Shown here piece after piece: positions 14,301 through 27,880 of a stretch of 64,000 nt of DNA. The position numbers and the translations under genes were made by a program. The stretch's first letter is position 1, and each line of letters starts with the position of its first letter. Where the stretch lies: the NCBI GenBank assembly GCA_963680875.1, contig OY804586.1, positions 53,168,203-53,232,202 on the forward strand, written 5' to 3'. The notes beneath the pieces are model-generated. The model was not told where the DNA came from and did no database searches. It saw only the letters and a list, made by a program, of their open reading frames with translations. The stretch comes from Bathymodiolus brooksi (Eukaryota > Mollusca > Bivalvia > Mytilida > Modiolidae).

Positions 14301-17300
14301 TAAGACTGGTCTTGATAAGATTATACCTACTAAAGTCCGACAGAAGATACCTTCAACCTATTCTTAAGATTGGTCTTGATAAGATTATACCTACTAAAGC
14401 CCGACAGAAGATACCTTCAACCTATTCTTAAGATTGGTCTTGATAAGATTATACCTACCAAAGCCCGACAGAAGATACCTTCAACCTATTCCTAAGACTG
14501 GTCTTGATAAGATTATACCTACTAAAGCCCGACAGAAGATACCTTCAACCTATTCCTAAGACTGGTCTTGATAAGATTATACCTACTAAAGCCCGACAGA
14601 AGATACTTTCAACCTATTCTTAAGATTGGTCTTGATAAGATTATACCTACTAAATCCCGATAGAAGATACCTTCAACCTATTCTTAAGATTGGTCTTGAT
14701 AAGATTATACCTACTGAAGCCCGACAGAAGATACCTTCAACCTATTCTTAAGATTGGTCTTGATAAGATTATACCTACTAAAGCCCGACAGAAGATACCT
14801 TCAACCTATGCCTAAGACTGGTCTTGATAAGATTATACCTACTAAAGCCCGACAGAAGATACCTTCAACCTATTCTTAAGATTGGTCTTGATAAGATTAT
14901 ACCTACTAAAGCCAGACAGAAGATACCTTCAACCTATTCTTAAGATTGGTCTTGATAAGATTATACCTACTAAAGCCCGACAGAAGATACCTTCAACCTA
15001 TTCCTAAGATTGGTCTTGATAAGATTATACCTACTAAAGCCCGACAGAAGATACCTTCAACCTATTCTTAAGATTGGTCTTGATAAGATTATACCTACTA
15101 AAGCCCGACAGAAGATACCTTCAACCTATTCTTAAGATTGGTCTTGATAAGATTATACCTACTAAAGCCCGACAGAAGATACCTTCAACCTATTCTTAAG
15201 ATTGGTCTTGATAAGATTATACCTACTAAAGCCCGACAGAAGATACCTTCAACCTATTCCTAAGACTGGTCTTCATAAGATTATACCTACTAAAGTCTGA
15301 CAGAAGATACCTTCAACCTATTCCTAAGATTGGTCTTGATAAGATTATACCTATTAAAGCCCGACAGAAGATACCTTCAACCTATTCCTAAGACTGGTCT
15401 TGATAAGATTATACCTACTAAAGCCCGACAGAAGATACCTTCAACCTATTCTTAAGATTGGTCTTGATAAGATTATACCTACTAAAGCCCGACAGAAGAA
15501 ACCTTCAACCTATTCTTAAGATTGGTCTTGATAAGATTATACCTACTAAAGCCCGACAGAAGATACCTTCAACCTATTCCTAAGACTGGTCTTGATAAGA
15601 TTATACCTACTAAAGACCGACAGAAGATACCTTCAACCTATTCTTAAGACTGGTCTTGATAAGATTATACCTACTAAAGCCCGACAGAAGATACCTTCAA
15701 CCTATTCTTAAGATTGGTCTTGATAAGATTATACCTACTAACGCCCGACAGAAGATACCTTCAACCTATTCTTAAGATTGTTCTTGATAAGATTATACCT
15801 ACTAAAGCCCGACAGAAGATACCTTCAACCTATTCCTAAGATTGGTCTTGATAAGATTATACCTACTAAAGCCCGACAGAAGATACCTTCAACCTATGCC
15901 TAAGACTGGTCTTGATAAGATTATACCTACTAAAGCCCGACAGAAGATACCTTCAACCTATTCTTAAGATTGGTCTTGATAAGATTATACCTACTAAAGC
16001 CCGACAGAAGATACCTTCAACCTATTCTTAAGATTGGTCTTGATAAGATTATACCTACTAAAGCCCGACAGAAGATACCTTCAACCTATTCTTAGGATTG
16101 GTCTTGATAAGATTATACCTACTAAAGCCCGACAGAAGATACCTTCAACCTATTCCTAAGATTGGTCTTGATAAGATTATACCTACTAAAGCCCGACAGA
16201 AGATACCTTCAACCTATTCCTAAGACTGGTCTTGATAAGATTATACCTACTAAAGCCCGACAGAAGATACCTTCAACCTATTCTTAAGATTGGTCTTGAT
16301 AAGATTATACCTACTAAAGCCCGACAGAAGATACCTTCAACCTATTCTTAAGATTGGTCTTGATAAGATTATACCTACTAAAGCCCGACAGAAGATACCT
16401 TCAACCTATTCTTAAGATTGGTCTTGATAAGATTATACCTACTAAAGCCCGACAGAAGATACCTTCAACCTATTCCTAAGACTGGTCTTGATAAGATTAT
16501 ACCTACTAAAGTCCAACAGAAGATACCTTCAACCTATTCCTAAGATTGGTCTTGATAAGATTATCCCTACTAAAGCCCGACAGAAGATACCTTCAACCTA
16601 TTCCTAAGACTGGTCTTGATAAGATTATACCTACTAAAGCCCGACAGAAGATACCTTCAACCTATTCTTAAGATTGGTCTTGATAAGATTATACCTACTA
16701 AAGCCCGACAGAAGATACCTTCAACCTATTCTTAAGATTGGTCTTGATAAAATTATACCTACTAAAGCCCGACAGAAGATACCTTCAACCTATTCCTAAG
16801 ACTGGTCTTGATAAGATTATACCTACAAAAGCCCGACAGAAGATACCTTCAACCTATTCCTAAGACTGGTCTTGATAAGATTATACCTACTAAAGCCCGA
16901 CAGAAGATACCTTCAACCTTTACTTAAGATTGGTCTTGATAAGATTATACCTACTAAAGCCCGACAGAAGATACCTTCAACCTATTCCTAAGATTGGTCT
17001 TGATAAGATTATACCTACTAAAGCCCGACAGAAGATACCTTCAACCTATTCCTAAGACTGGTCTTGATAAGATTATACCTACTAAAGCCCGACAGAAGAT
17101 ACCTTCAACCTATTCCTAAGACTGGTCTTGATAAGATTATACCTACTAAAGCCCGACAGAAGATACCTTTAACCTATTCTTAAGATTGGTCTTGATAAGA
17201 TTATACCTACTAAAGCCCGACAGAAGATACCTTCAACCTATTCTTAAGATTGGTCTTGATAAGATTATACCTACTAAAGCCCGACAGAAGATACCTTCAA

Positions 17301-17800
17301 CCTATTCTTAAGATTGGTCTTGATAAGATTATACCTACTAAAGCCCGACAGAAGATACCTTCAACCTATTCCTAAGACTAGTCTTGATAAGATTATACCT
17401 ACTAAAGCCCGACAGAAGATACCTTCAACCTATTCCTAAGACTGGTCTTGATAAGATTATACCTACTAAAGCCCGACAGAAGATACCTTCAACCTATTCT
17501 TAAGATTGGTCTTGATAAGATTATACCTACTAAAGCCCGACAGAAGATACCTTCAACCTATTCTTAAGATTGGTCTTGATAAGATTATACCTACCAAAGC
17601 CCGACAGAAGATACCTTCAACCTATTCCTAAGACTGGTCTTGATAAGATTATACCTACTAAAGCCCGACAGAAGATACCTTCAACCTATTCCTAAGACTG
17701 GTCTTGATAAGATTATACCTACTAAAGCCCGACAGAATATACTTTTAACCTATTCTTAAGATTGGTCTTGATAAGATTATACCTACTAAATCCCGACAGA
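8341..17800. repeat. 4.6-kb (72-monomer) segmental duplication inside the satellite
   Basis: At least a dozen private variants recur at +4608 bp (72 x 64). Examples are cttgaacct 8911/13519, cctattcttt 9301/13909, aaatcccgatag 10044/14652, tactgaagc 10107/14715, cttcataaga 10661/15269, taacgccc 11131/15739 and tgttcttg 11171/15779. The offset then falls to 4544 (ggattgg 11551/16095, aacctttact 12371/16915) and to 4160 (cctaagacta 13211/17371). So the right copy later lost one monomer and then six. A 25-monomer (1600-bp) shift also links 8391/8441/8601 with 9991/10041/10201. Confidence 0.85.
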
Positions 17801-19970
17801 AGATACCTTCAACCTATTCTTAAGATTGGTCTTGATAAGATTATACCTACTAAAGCCCGACAGAAGATACCTTCAAACTATTCTTAAGATTGGTCTTGAT
17901 AAGATTATACCTACTAAAGCCCGACAGAAGATACCTTCAACCTATTCCTAAGATTGGTCTTGATAAGATTATACCTACTAACGCCCGACAGAAGATACCT
18001 TCAACCTATTCTTAAGATTGGTCTTGATAAGATTATACCTACTAAAGCCAGACAGAAGATACCTTCAACCTATTCTTAAGATTGGTCTTGATAAGATTAT
18101 ACCTACTAAAGCCCGACAGAAGATACCTTCAACCTATTCCTTAGATTGGTCTTGATAAGATTATACCTACTAAAGCCCGACAGAAGATACCTTCAACCTA
18201 TTCTTAAGATTGGTCTTGATAAGATTATACCTACTAAAGCCCGACAGAAGATACCTTCAACCTATTCCTAAGACTGGTCTTGATAAGATTATACCTACTA
18301 AAGCCCGACAGAAGATACCTTCAACCTATTCTTAAGATTGGTCTTGATAAGATTATACCTACTAAAGCCCGACAGAAGATACCTTCAACCTATTCTTAAG
18401 ATTGGTCTTGATAAGATTATACCTACTAAAGCCCGACAGAATATACCTTCAACCTATTCTTAAGATTGGTCTTGATAAGATTATACCTACTAAAGCCCGA
18501 CAGAAGATACCTTCAACCTATTCCTAAGACTGGTCTTGATAAGATTATACCTACTAAAGCCCGACAGAAGATACCTTCAACCTATTCCTAAGACTGGTCT
18601 TGATAAGATTATACCTACTAAAGCCCGACAGAAGATACCTTCAACCTATTCTTAAGATTGGTCTTGATAAGATTATACCTACTAAAGCCCGACAGAAGAT
18701 ACCTTCAACCTATTCTTAAGATTGGTCTTGATAAGATTATACCTACTAAAGCCCGACAGAAGATACCTTCAACCTATTCCTAAGACTGGTCTTGATAAGA
18801 TTATACCTACTAAAGCCCGACAGAAGATACCTTCAACCTATTCCTAAGACTGGTCTTGATAAGATTATACCTACTAAAGCCCGACAGAAGATACCTTCAA
18901 CCTATTCTTAAGATTGGTCTTGATAAGATTATACCTACTAAAGCCCGACAGAAGATACCTTCAACCTATTCTTAAGATTGGTCTTGATAAGATAATACCT
19001 ACCAAAGCCCGACAGAAGATACCTTCAACCTATTCTTAAGATTGGTCTTGATAAGATTATACCTACTAAAGCCCGACAGAAGATACCTTCAACCTATTAC
19101 TAAGACTGGTCTTGATAAGATTATACCTACTAAAGTCCGACAGAAGATACCTTCAACCTATTCTTAAGATTGGTCTTGATAAGATTATACCTACTAAAGC
19201 CAGACAGAAGATACCTTCAACCTATTCTTAAGATTGGTCTTGATAAGATTATACCTACCAAAGCCCGACAGAAGATACCTTCGACCTATTCCTAAGACTG
19301 GTCTTGATAAGATTATACCTACTAAAGCCCGACAGAAGATACCTTCAACCTATTCCTAAGACTGGTCTTGATAAGATTATACCTACTAAAGCCCGACAGA
19401 AGATACCTTCAACCTATTCTTAAGATTGGTCTTGATAAGATTATACCTACTAAAGCCCGACAGAAGATACCTTCAACCTATTCTTAAGATTGGTCTTGAT
19501 AAGATTATACCTACTAAAGCCCGACAGAAGATACCTTCAACCTATTCTTAAGATTGGTCTTGATAAGATTATACCTACTAAAGCCCGACAGAAGATACCT
19601 TCAACCTATGCCTAAGACTGGTCTTGATAAGATTATACCTACTAAAGCCCGACAGAAGATACCTTCAACCTATTCTTAAGATTGGTCTTGATAAGATTAT
19701 ACCTACTAAAGCCAAACAGAAGATACCTTCAACCTATTCTTAAGATTGGTCTTGATAAGATTATACCTACTAAAGCCAGACAGAAGATACCTTCAACCTA
19801 TTCCTAAGATTGGTCTTGATAAGATTATACCTACTAAAGCCCGACAGAAGATACCATCAACCTATTCTTAAGATTGGTCTTGATAAGATTATACCTACTA
19901 TAGCCCGACAGAAGATACCTTCAACCTATTCTTAAGATTGGTCTTGATAAGATTATACCTACTAAAGCCC

Positions 19971-22900
19971 GACTGAAGATACCTTCAACCTATTCCTAAG
20001 ACTGGTCTTGAAAAGATTATACCTACTAAAGCCCGACAGAAGATACCTTCAACCTATTCCTAAGACTGGTCTTGATAAGATTATACCTACTAAAGTCCGA
20101 CAGAAGATACCTTCAACCTATTCCTAAGATTGGTCTTGATAAGATTATACCTACTAAAGCCCGACAGAAGATACCTTCAACCTATTCCTAAGACTGATCT
20201 TGATAAGATTATACCTACTAAAGCCCGACAGAAGATACCTTCAACCTATTCTTAAGATTGGTCTTGATAAGATTATACCTACTAAAGCCCGACAGAAGAT
20301 ACCTTCAACCTATTCTTAAGATTGGTCTTGATAAGATTATACCTACTAAAGCCCGACAGAAGATACCTTCAACCTATTTTTAAGATTGGTCTTGATAAGA
20401 TTATACCTACTAAAGCCCGACAGAAGATACCTTCAACCTATTCCTAAGACTGGTCTTGATAAGATTATACCTACTAAAGCCCGACAGAAGATACCTTCAA
20501 CCTATTCCTAAGACTGGTCTTGATAAGATTATACCTACTAAAGCCCGACAGAAGATACCTTCAACCTATTCTTAAGATTGGTCTTGATAAGATTATACCT
20601 ACTAAAGCCCGACAGAAGATACCTTCAACCTATTCTTAAGATTGGTCTTGATAAGATTATACCTACTAAAGCCCGACAGAAGATACCTTCAACCTATTCT
20701 TAAGATTGGTCTTGATAAGATTATACCTACTAAAGACCGACAGAAGATACCTTCAACCTATTCTTAAGATTGGTCTTGATAAGATTATACCTACTAAAGC
20801 CAGACAGAAGATACCTTCAACCTATTCTTAAGATTGGTCTTGATAAGATTATACCTACTAAAGCCCGACAGAAGATACCTTCAACCTATTCCTAAGACTG
20901 GTCTTGATAAGATTATACCTACTAAAGCCCGACAGAAGATACCTTCAACCTATTCCTAAGACTGGTCTTGATAAGATTATACCTACTAAAGCCCGACAGA
21001 AGATACCTTCAACCTATTCTTAAGATTGGTCTTGATAAGATTATACCTACTAAAGCCCGACAGAAGATACCTTCAACCTATTCTTAAGATTGGTCTTGAT
21101 AAGATAATACCTACCAAAGCCCGACAGAAGATACCTTCAACCTATTCTTAAGATTGGTCTTGATAAGATTATACCTACTAAAGCCCGACAGAAGATACCT
21201 TCAACCTATTCCTAAGACTGGTCTTGATAAGATTATACCTACTAAAGTCCGACAGAAGATACCTTCAACCTATTCTTAAGATTGGTCTTGATAAGATTAT
21301 ACCTACTAAAGCCCGACAGAAGATACCTTCAACCTATTCTTAAGATTGGTCTTGATAAGATTATACCTACCAAAGCCCGACAGAAGATACCTTCAACCTA
21401 TTCCTAAGACTGGTCTTGATAAGATTATACCTACTAAAGCCCGACAGAAGATACCTTCAACCTATTCCTAAGACTGGTCTTGATAAGATTATACCTACTA
21501 AAGCCCGACAGAAGATACCTTCAACCTATTCTTAAGATTGGTCTTGATAAGATTATACCTACTAAAGCCCGACAGAAGATACCTTCAACCTATTCTTAAG
21601 ATTGGTCTTGATAAGATTATACCTACTAAAGCCCGACAGAAGATACCTTCAACCTATTCTTAAGATTGGTCTTGATAAGATTATACCTACTAAAGCCCGA
21701 CAGAAGATACCTTCAACCTATGCCTAAGACTGGTCTTGATAAGATTATACCTTCTAAAGCCCGACAGAAGATACCTTCAACCTATTCTTAAGATTGGTCT
21801 TGATAAGATTATACCTACGAAAGCCAGACAGAAGATACCTTTAACCTATTCTTAAGATTGGTCTTGATAAGATTATACCTACTAAAGCCAGACAGAAGAT
21901 ACCTTCAACCTATTCCTAAGATTGGTCTTGATAAGATTATACCTACTAAAGCCCGACAGAAGATACCTTCAACCTATTCTTAAGATTGGTCTTTATAAGA
22001 TTATACCTACTAAAGCCCGACTGAAGATACCTTCAACCTATTCCTAAGACTGGTCTTGATAAGATTATACCTACTAAAGCCCGACAGAAGATACCTTCAA
22101 CCTATTCCTAAGACTGGTCTTGATAAGATTATACCTACTAAAGTCCGACAGAAGATACCTTCAACCTATTCCTAAGATTGGTCTTGATAAGATTATACCT
22201 ACTAAAGCCCGACAGAAGATACCTTCAACCTATTCCTAAGACTGATCTTGATAAGATTATACCTACTAAAGCCCGACAGAAGATACCTTCAACCTATTCT
22301 TAAGATTGGTCTTGATAAGATTATACCTACTAAAGCCCGACAGAAGATACCTTCAACCTATTCTTAAGATTGGTCTTGATAAGATTATACCTACTAAAGC
22401 CCGACAGAAGATACCTTCAACCTATTTTTAAGATTGGTCTTGATAAGATTATACCTACTAAAGCCCGACAGAAGATACCTTCAACCTATTCCTAAGACTG
22501 GTCTTGATAAGATTATACCTACTAAAGCCCGACAGAAGATACCTTCAACCTATTCCTAAGACTGGTCTTGATAAGATTATACCTACTAAAGCCCGACAGA
22601 AGATACCTTCAACCTATTCTTAAGATTGGTCTTGATAAGATTATACCTACTAAAGCCCGACAGAAGATACCTTCAACCTATTCTTAAGATTGGTCTTGAT
22701 AAGATTATACCTACTAAAGCCCGACAGAAGATACCTTCAACCTATTCCTAAGATTAATCTTGATAAGATTATACCTACTAAAGCCCGACAGAAGATACCT
22801 TCAACCTATTCCTAAGACTGGTCTTGATAAGATTATACCTACTAAAGTCCGACAGAAGATACCTTCAACCTATTCTTAAGATTGGTCTTGATAAGATTAT

Positions 22901-25900
22901 ACCTACTAAAGCCCGACAGAGGATACCTTCAACCTATTCTTAAGATTGGTCTTGATAAGATTATACCTACTAAAGCCCGACAGAAGATACCTTCAACCTA
23001 TTCCTAAGACTGGTCTTGATAAGATTATACCTACTAAAGCCCGACAGAAGATACCTTTAACCTATTCTTAAGATTGGTCTTGATAAGATTATACCTACTA
23101 AAGCCCGACAGAAGATACCTTCAACCTATTCTTAAGATTGGTCTTGATAAGATTATACCTACTAAAGCCCGACAGAAGATACCTTCAACCTATTCCTAAG
23201 ACTGGTCTTGATAAGATTATACCTACTAAAGCCCGACAGAAGATACCTTCAACCTATTCCTAAGACTGGTCTTGATAAGATTATACCTACTAAAGCCCGA
23301 CAGAAGATACCTTCAACCTATTCTTAAGATTGGTCTTGATAAGATTATACCTACTAAAGCCGGACAGAAGATACCTTCAACCTATTCTTAAGATTGGTCT
23401 TGATAAGATTATACCTACTAAAGCCCGACAGAAGATACCTTCAACCTATTCTTAAGATTGGTCTTAATAAGATTATACCTACTAAAGCCCGACAGAAGAT
23501 ACCTTCAACCTATGCCTAAGACTGGTCTTGATAAGATTATACCTTCTAAAGCCCGACAGAAGATACCTTCAACCTATTCTTAAGATTGGTCTTGATAAGA
23601 TTATACCTACGAAAGCCAGACAGAAGATACCTTTAACCTATTCTTAAGATTGGTCTTGATAAGATTATACCTACTAAAGCCAGACAGAAGATACCTTCAA
23701 CCTATTCCTAAGATTGGTCTTGATAAGATTATACCTACTAAAGCCCGACAGAAGATACCTTCAACCTATTCTTAAGATTGGTCTTGATAAGATTATACCT
23801 ACTAAAGCCCGACTGAAGATACCTTCAACCTATTCCTAAGACTGGTCTTGATAAGATTATACCTACTAAAGCCCGACAGAAGATACCTTCAACCTATTCC
23901 TAAGACTGGTCTTGATAAGATTATACCTACTAAAGTCCGACAGAAGATACCTTCAACCTATTCCTAAGATTGGTCTTGATAAGATTATACCTACTAAAGC
24001 CCGACAGAAGATACCTTCAACCTATTCCTAAGACTGATCTTGATAAGATTATACCTACTAAAGCCCGACAGAAGATACCTTCAACCTATTCTTAAGATTG
24101 GTCTTGATAAGATTATACCTACTAAAGCCCGACAGAAGATACCTTCAACCTATTCTTAAGATTGGTCTTGATAAGATTATACCTACTAAAGCCCGACAGA
24201 AGATACCTTCAACCTATTTTTAAGATTGGTCTTGATAAGATTATACCTACTAAAGCCCGACAGAAGATACCTTCAACCTATTCCTAAGACTGGTCTTGAT
24301 AAGATTATACCTACTAAAGCCCGACAGAAGATACCTTCAACCTATTCCTAAGACTGGTCTTGATAAGATTATACCTACTAAAGCCCGACAGAAGATACCT
24401 TCAACCTATTCTTAAGATTGGTCTTGATAAGATTATACCTACTAAAGCCCGACAGAAGATACCTTCAACCTATTCTTAAGATTGGTCTTGATAAGATTAT
24501 ACCTACTAAAGCCCGACAGAAGATACCTTCAACCTATTCCTAAGATTAATCTTGATAAGATTATACCTACTAAAGCCCGACAGAAGATACCTTCAACCTA
24601 TTCCTAAGACTGGTCTTGATAAGATTATACCTACTAAAGTCCGACAGAAGATACCTTCAACCTATTCTTAAGATTGGTCTTGATAAGATTATACCTACTA
24701 AAGCCCGACAGAAGATACTTTCAACCTATTCTTAAGATTGGTCTTGATAAGATTATACCTACTAAAGCCCGACAGAAGATACCTTCAACCTATTCTTAAG
24801 ATTGGTCTTGATAAGATTATACCTACTAAAGCCCGACAGAAGATACCTTCAACCTATTCTTAAGATTGGTCTTGATAAGATTATACCTACTAAAGCCCGA
24901 CAGAAGATACCTTCAACCTATTCCTAAGACTGGTCTTGATAAGATTATACCTACTAAAGCCCGACAGAAGATACCTTCACCTATTCTTAAGATTGGTCTT
25001 GATAAGATTATACCTACTAAAGCCCGACAGAAGATACCTTCAACCTATTCTTAAGATTGGTCTTGATAAGATTATACCTACCAAAGCCCGACAGAAGATA
25101 CCTTCAACCTATTCCTAAGACTGGTCTTGATAAGATTATACCTACTAAAGCCCGACAGAAGATACCTTCAACCTATTCCTAAGACTGGTCTTGATAAGAT
25201 TATACCTACTAAAGCCCGACAGAAGATACTTTCAACCTATTCTTAAGATTGGTCTTGATAAGATTATACCTACTAAATCCCGACAGAAGATACCTTCAAC
25301 CTATTCTTAAGATTGGTCTTGATAAGATTATACCTACTAAAGTCCGACAGAAGATACCTTCAACCTATTCTTAAGATTGGTCTTGATAAGATTATACCTA
25401 CTAAAGCCCAACAGAAGATACCTTCAACCTATGCCTAAGACTGGTCTTGATAAGATTATACCTACTAAAGCCCGACAGAAGATACCTTCAACCTATTCTT
25501 AAGATTGGTCTTGATAAGATTATACCTACTAAAGCCCGACAGAAGATACCTTCAACCTATTCTTAAGATTGGTCTTGATAAGATTATACCTACTAAAGCC
25601 CGACAGAAGATACCTTCAACCTATTCCTTAGATTGGTCTTGATAAGATTATACCTACTAAAGCCCGACAGAAGATACCTTCAACCTATTCTTAAGATTGG
25701 TCTTGATAAGATTATACCTACTAAAGCCCGACAGAAGATACCTTCAACCTATTCCTAAGACTGGTCTTGATAAGATTATACCTACTAAAGCCCGACAGAA
25801 GATACCTTCAACCTATTCTTAAGATTGGTCTTGATAAGATTATACCTACTAAAGCCCGACAGAAGATACCTTCAACCTATTCTTAAGATTGGTCTTGATA

Positions 25901-27880
25901 AGATTATACCTACTAAAGCCCGACAGAAGATACCTTCAACCTATTCCTAAGACTGGTCTTGATAAGATTATACCTACTAAAGCCCGACAGAAGATACCTT
26001 CAACCTATTCCTAAGACTGGTCTTGATAAGATTATACCTACTAAAGCCCGACAGAAGATACCTTCAACCTATTCTTAAGATTGGTCTTGATAAGATTATA
26101 CCTACTAAAGTCCGACAGAAGATACCTTCAACCTGTTCTTAAGATTGGTCTTGATAAGATAATACCTACCAAAGCCCGACAGAAGATACCTTCAACCTAT
26201 TCTTAAGATTGGTCTTGATAAGATTATACCTACTAAAGCCCGACAGAAGATACCTTCAACCTATTCCTAAGACTGGTCTTGATAAGATTATACCTACTAA
26301 AGTCCGACAGAAGATACCTTCAACCTATTCTTAAGATTGGTCTTGATAAGATTATACCTACTAAAGCCCGACAGAAGATACCTTCAACCTATTCTTAAGA
26401 TTGGTCTTGATAAGATTATACCTACTAAAGCCCGACAGAAGATACCTTCAACCTATTCCTAAGACTGGTCTTGATAAGATTATACCTACTAAAGCCCGAC
26501 AGAAGATACCTTCAACCTATTCCTAAGACTGGTCTTGATAAGATTATACCTACTAAAGCCCGACAGAAGATACCTTCAACCTATTCTTAAGATTGGTCTT
26601 GATAAGATTATACCTACTAAAGCCCGACAGAAGATACCTTCAACCTATTCTTAAGATTGGTCTTGATAAGATTATACCTACTAAAGCCCGACAGAAGATA
26701 CCTTCAACCTATTCTTAAGATTGGTCTTGATAAGATTATACCTACTAAAGCCCGACAGAAGATACCTTCAACCTATGCCTAAGACTGGTCTTGATAAGAT
26801 TATACCTACTAAAGCCCGACAGAAGATACCTTCAACCTATTCTTAAGATTGGTCTTGATAAGATTATACCTACTAAAGCCAGACAGAAGATACCTTTAAC
26901 CTATTCTTAAGATTGGTCTTGATAAGATTATACCTACTAAAGCCAGACAGAAGATACCTTCAACCTATTCCTAAGATTGGTCTTGATAAGATTATACCTA
27001 CTAAAGCCCGACAGAAGATACCTTCAACCTATTCTTAAGATTGGTCTTGATAAGATTATACCTACTAAAGCCCGACAGAAGATACCTTCAACCTATTCTT
27101 AAGATTGGTCTTGATAAGATTATACCTACTAAAGCCCGACTGAAGATACCTTCAACCTATTCCTAAGACTGGTCTTGATAAGATTATACCTACTAAAGCC
27201 CGACAGAAGATACCTTCAACCTATTCCTAAGACTGGTCTTGATAAGATTATACCTACTAAAGTCCGACAGAAGATACCTTCAACCTATTCCTAAGATTGG
27301 TCTTGATAAGATTATACCTACTAAAGCCCGACAGAAGATACCTTCAACCTATTCCTAAGACTGATCTTGATAAGATTATACCTACTAAAGCCCGACAGAA
27401 GATACCTTCAACCTATTCTTAAGATTGGTCTTGATAAGATTATACCTACTAAAGCCCGACAGAAGATACCTTCAACCTATTCTTAAGATTGGTCTTGATA
27501 AGATTATACCTACTAAAGCCCGACAGAAGATACCTTCAACCTATATTTAAGATTGGTCTTGATAAGATTATACCTACTAAAGCCCGACAGAAGATACCTT
27601 CAACCTATTCCTAAGACTGGTCTTGATAAGATTATACCTACTAAAGCCCGACAGAAGATACCTTCAACCTATTCCTAAGACTGGTCTTGATAAGATTATA
27701 CCTACTAAAGCCCGACAGAAGATACCTTCAACCTATTCTTAAGATTGGTCTTGATAAGATTATACCTACTAAAGCCCGACAGAAGATACCTTCAACCTAT
27801 TCTTAAGATTGGTCTTGATAAGATTATACCTACTAAAGCCCGACAGAAGATACCTTCAACCTATTCCTAAGATTAATCTT
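19971..27880. repeat. Marker block repeated four times inside the satellite
   Basis: The variant gactgaag occurs at 19971, 22019, 23811 and 27138. The variant agactgatct occurs at 20191, 22239, 24031 and 27358. Both are spaced 2048, 1792 and 3327 bp (32, 28 and 52 monomers, the last minus the 1-bp deletion at 24961). The variant agattaatct follows the last three at 22751, 24543 and 27870. tacctacga recurs at +1792 (21812/23604). One ancestral block has been copied repeatedly in units of tens of monomers. Confidence 0.85.

Noticed and set aside
24866..25118. Two overlapping ~60-codon ORFs in the satellite
   Set aside because: They exist only because the 1-bp deletion at 24961-25023 shifts the frame over a stop. 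The sequence is ordinary monomer.
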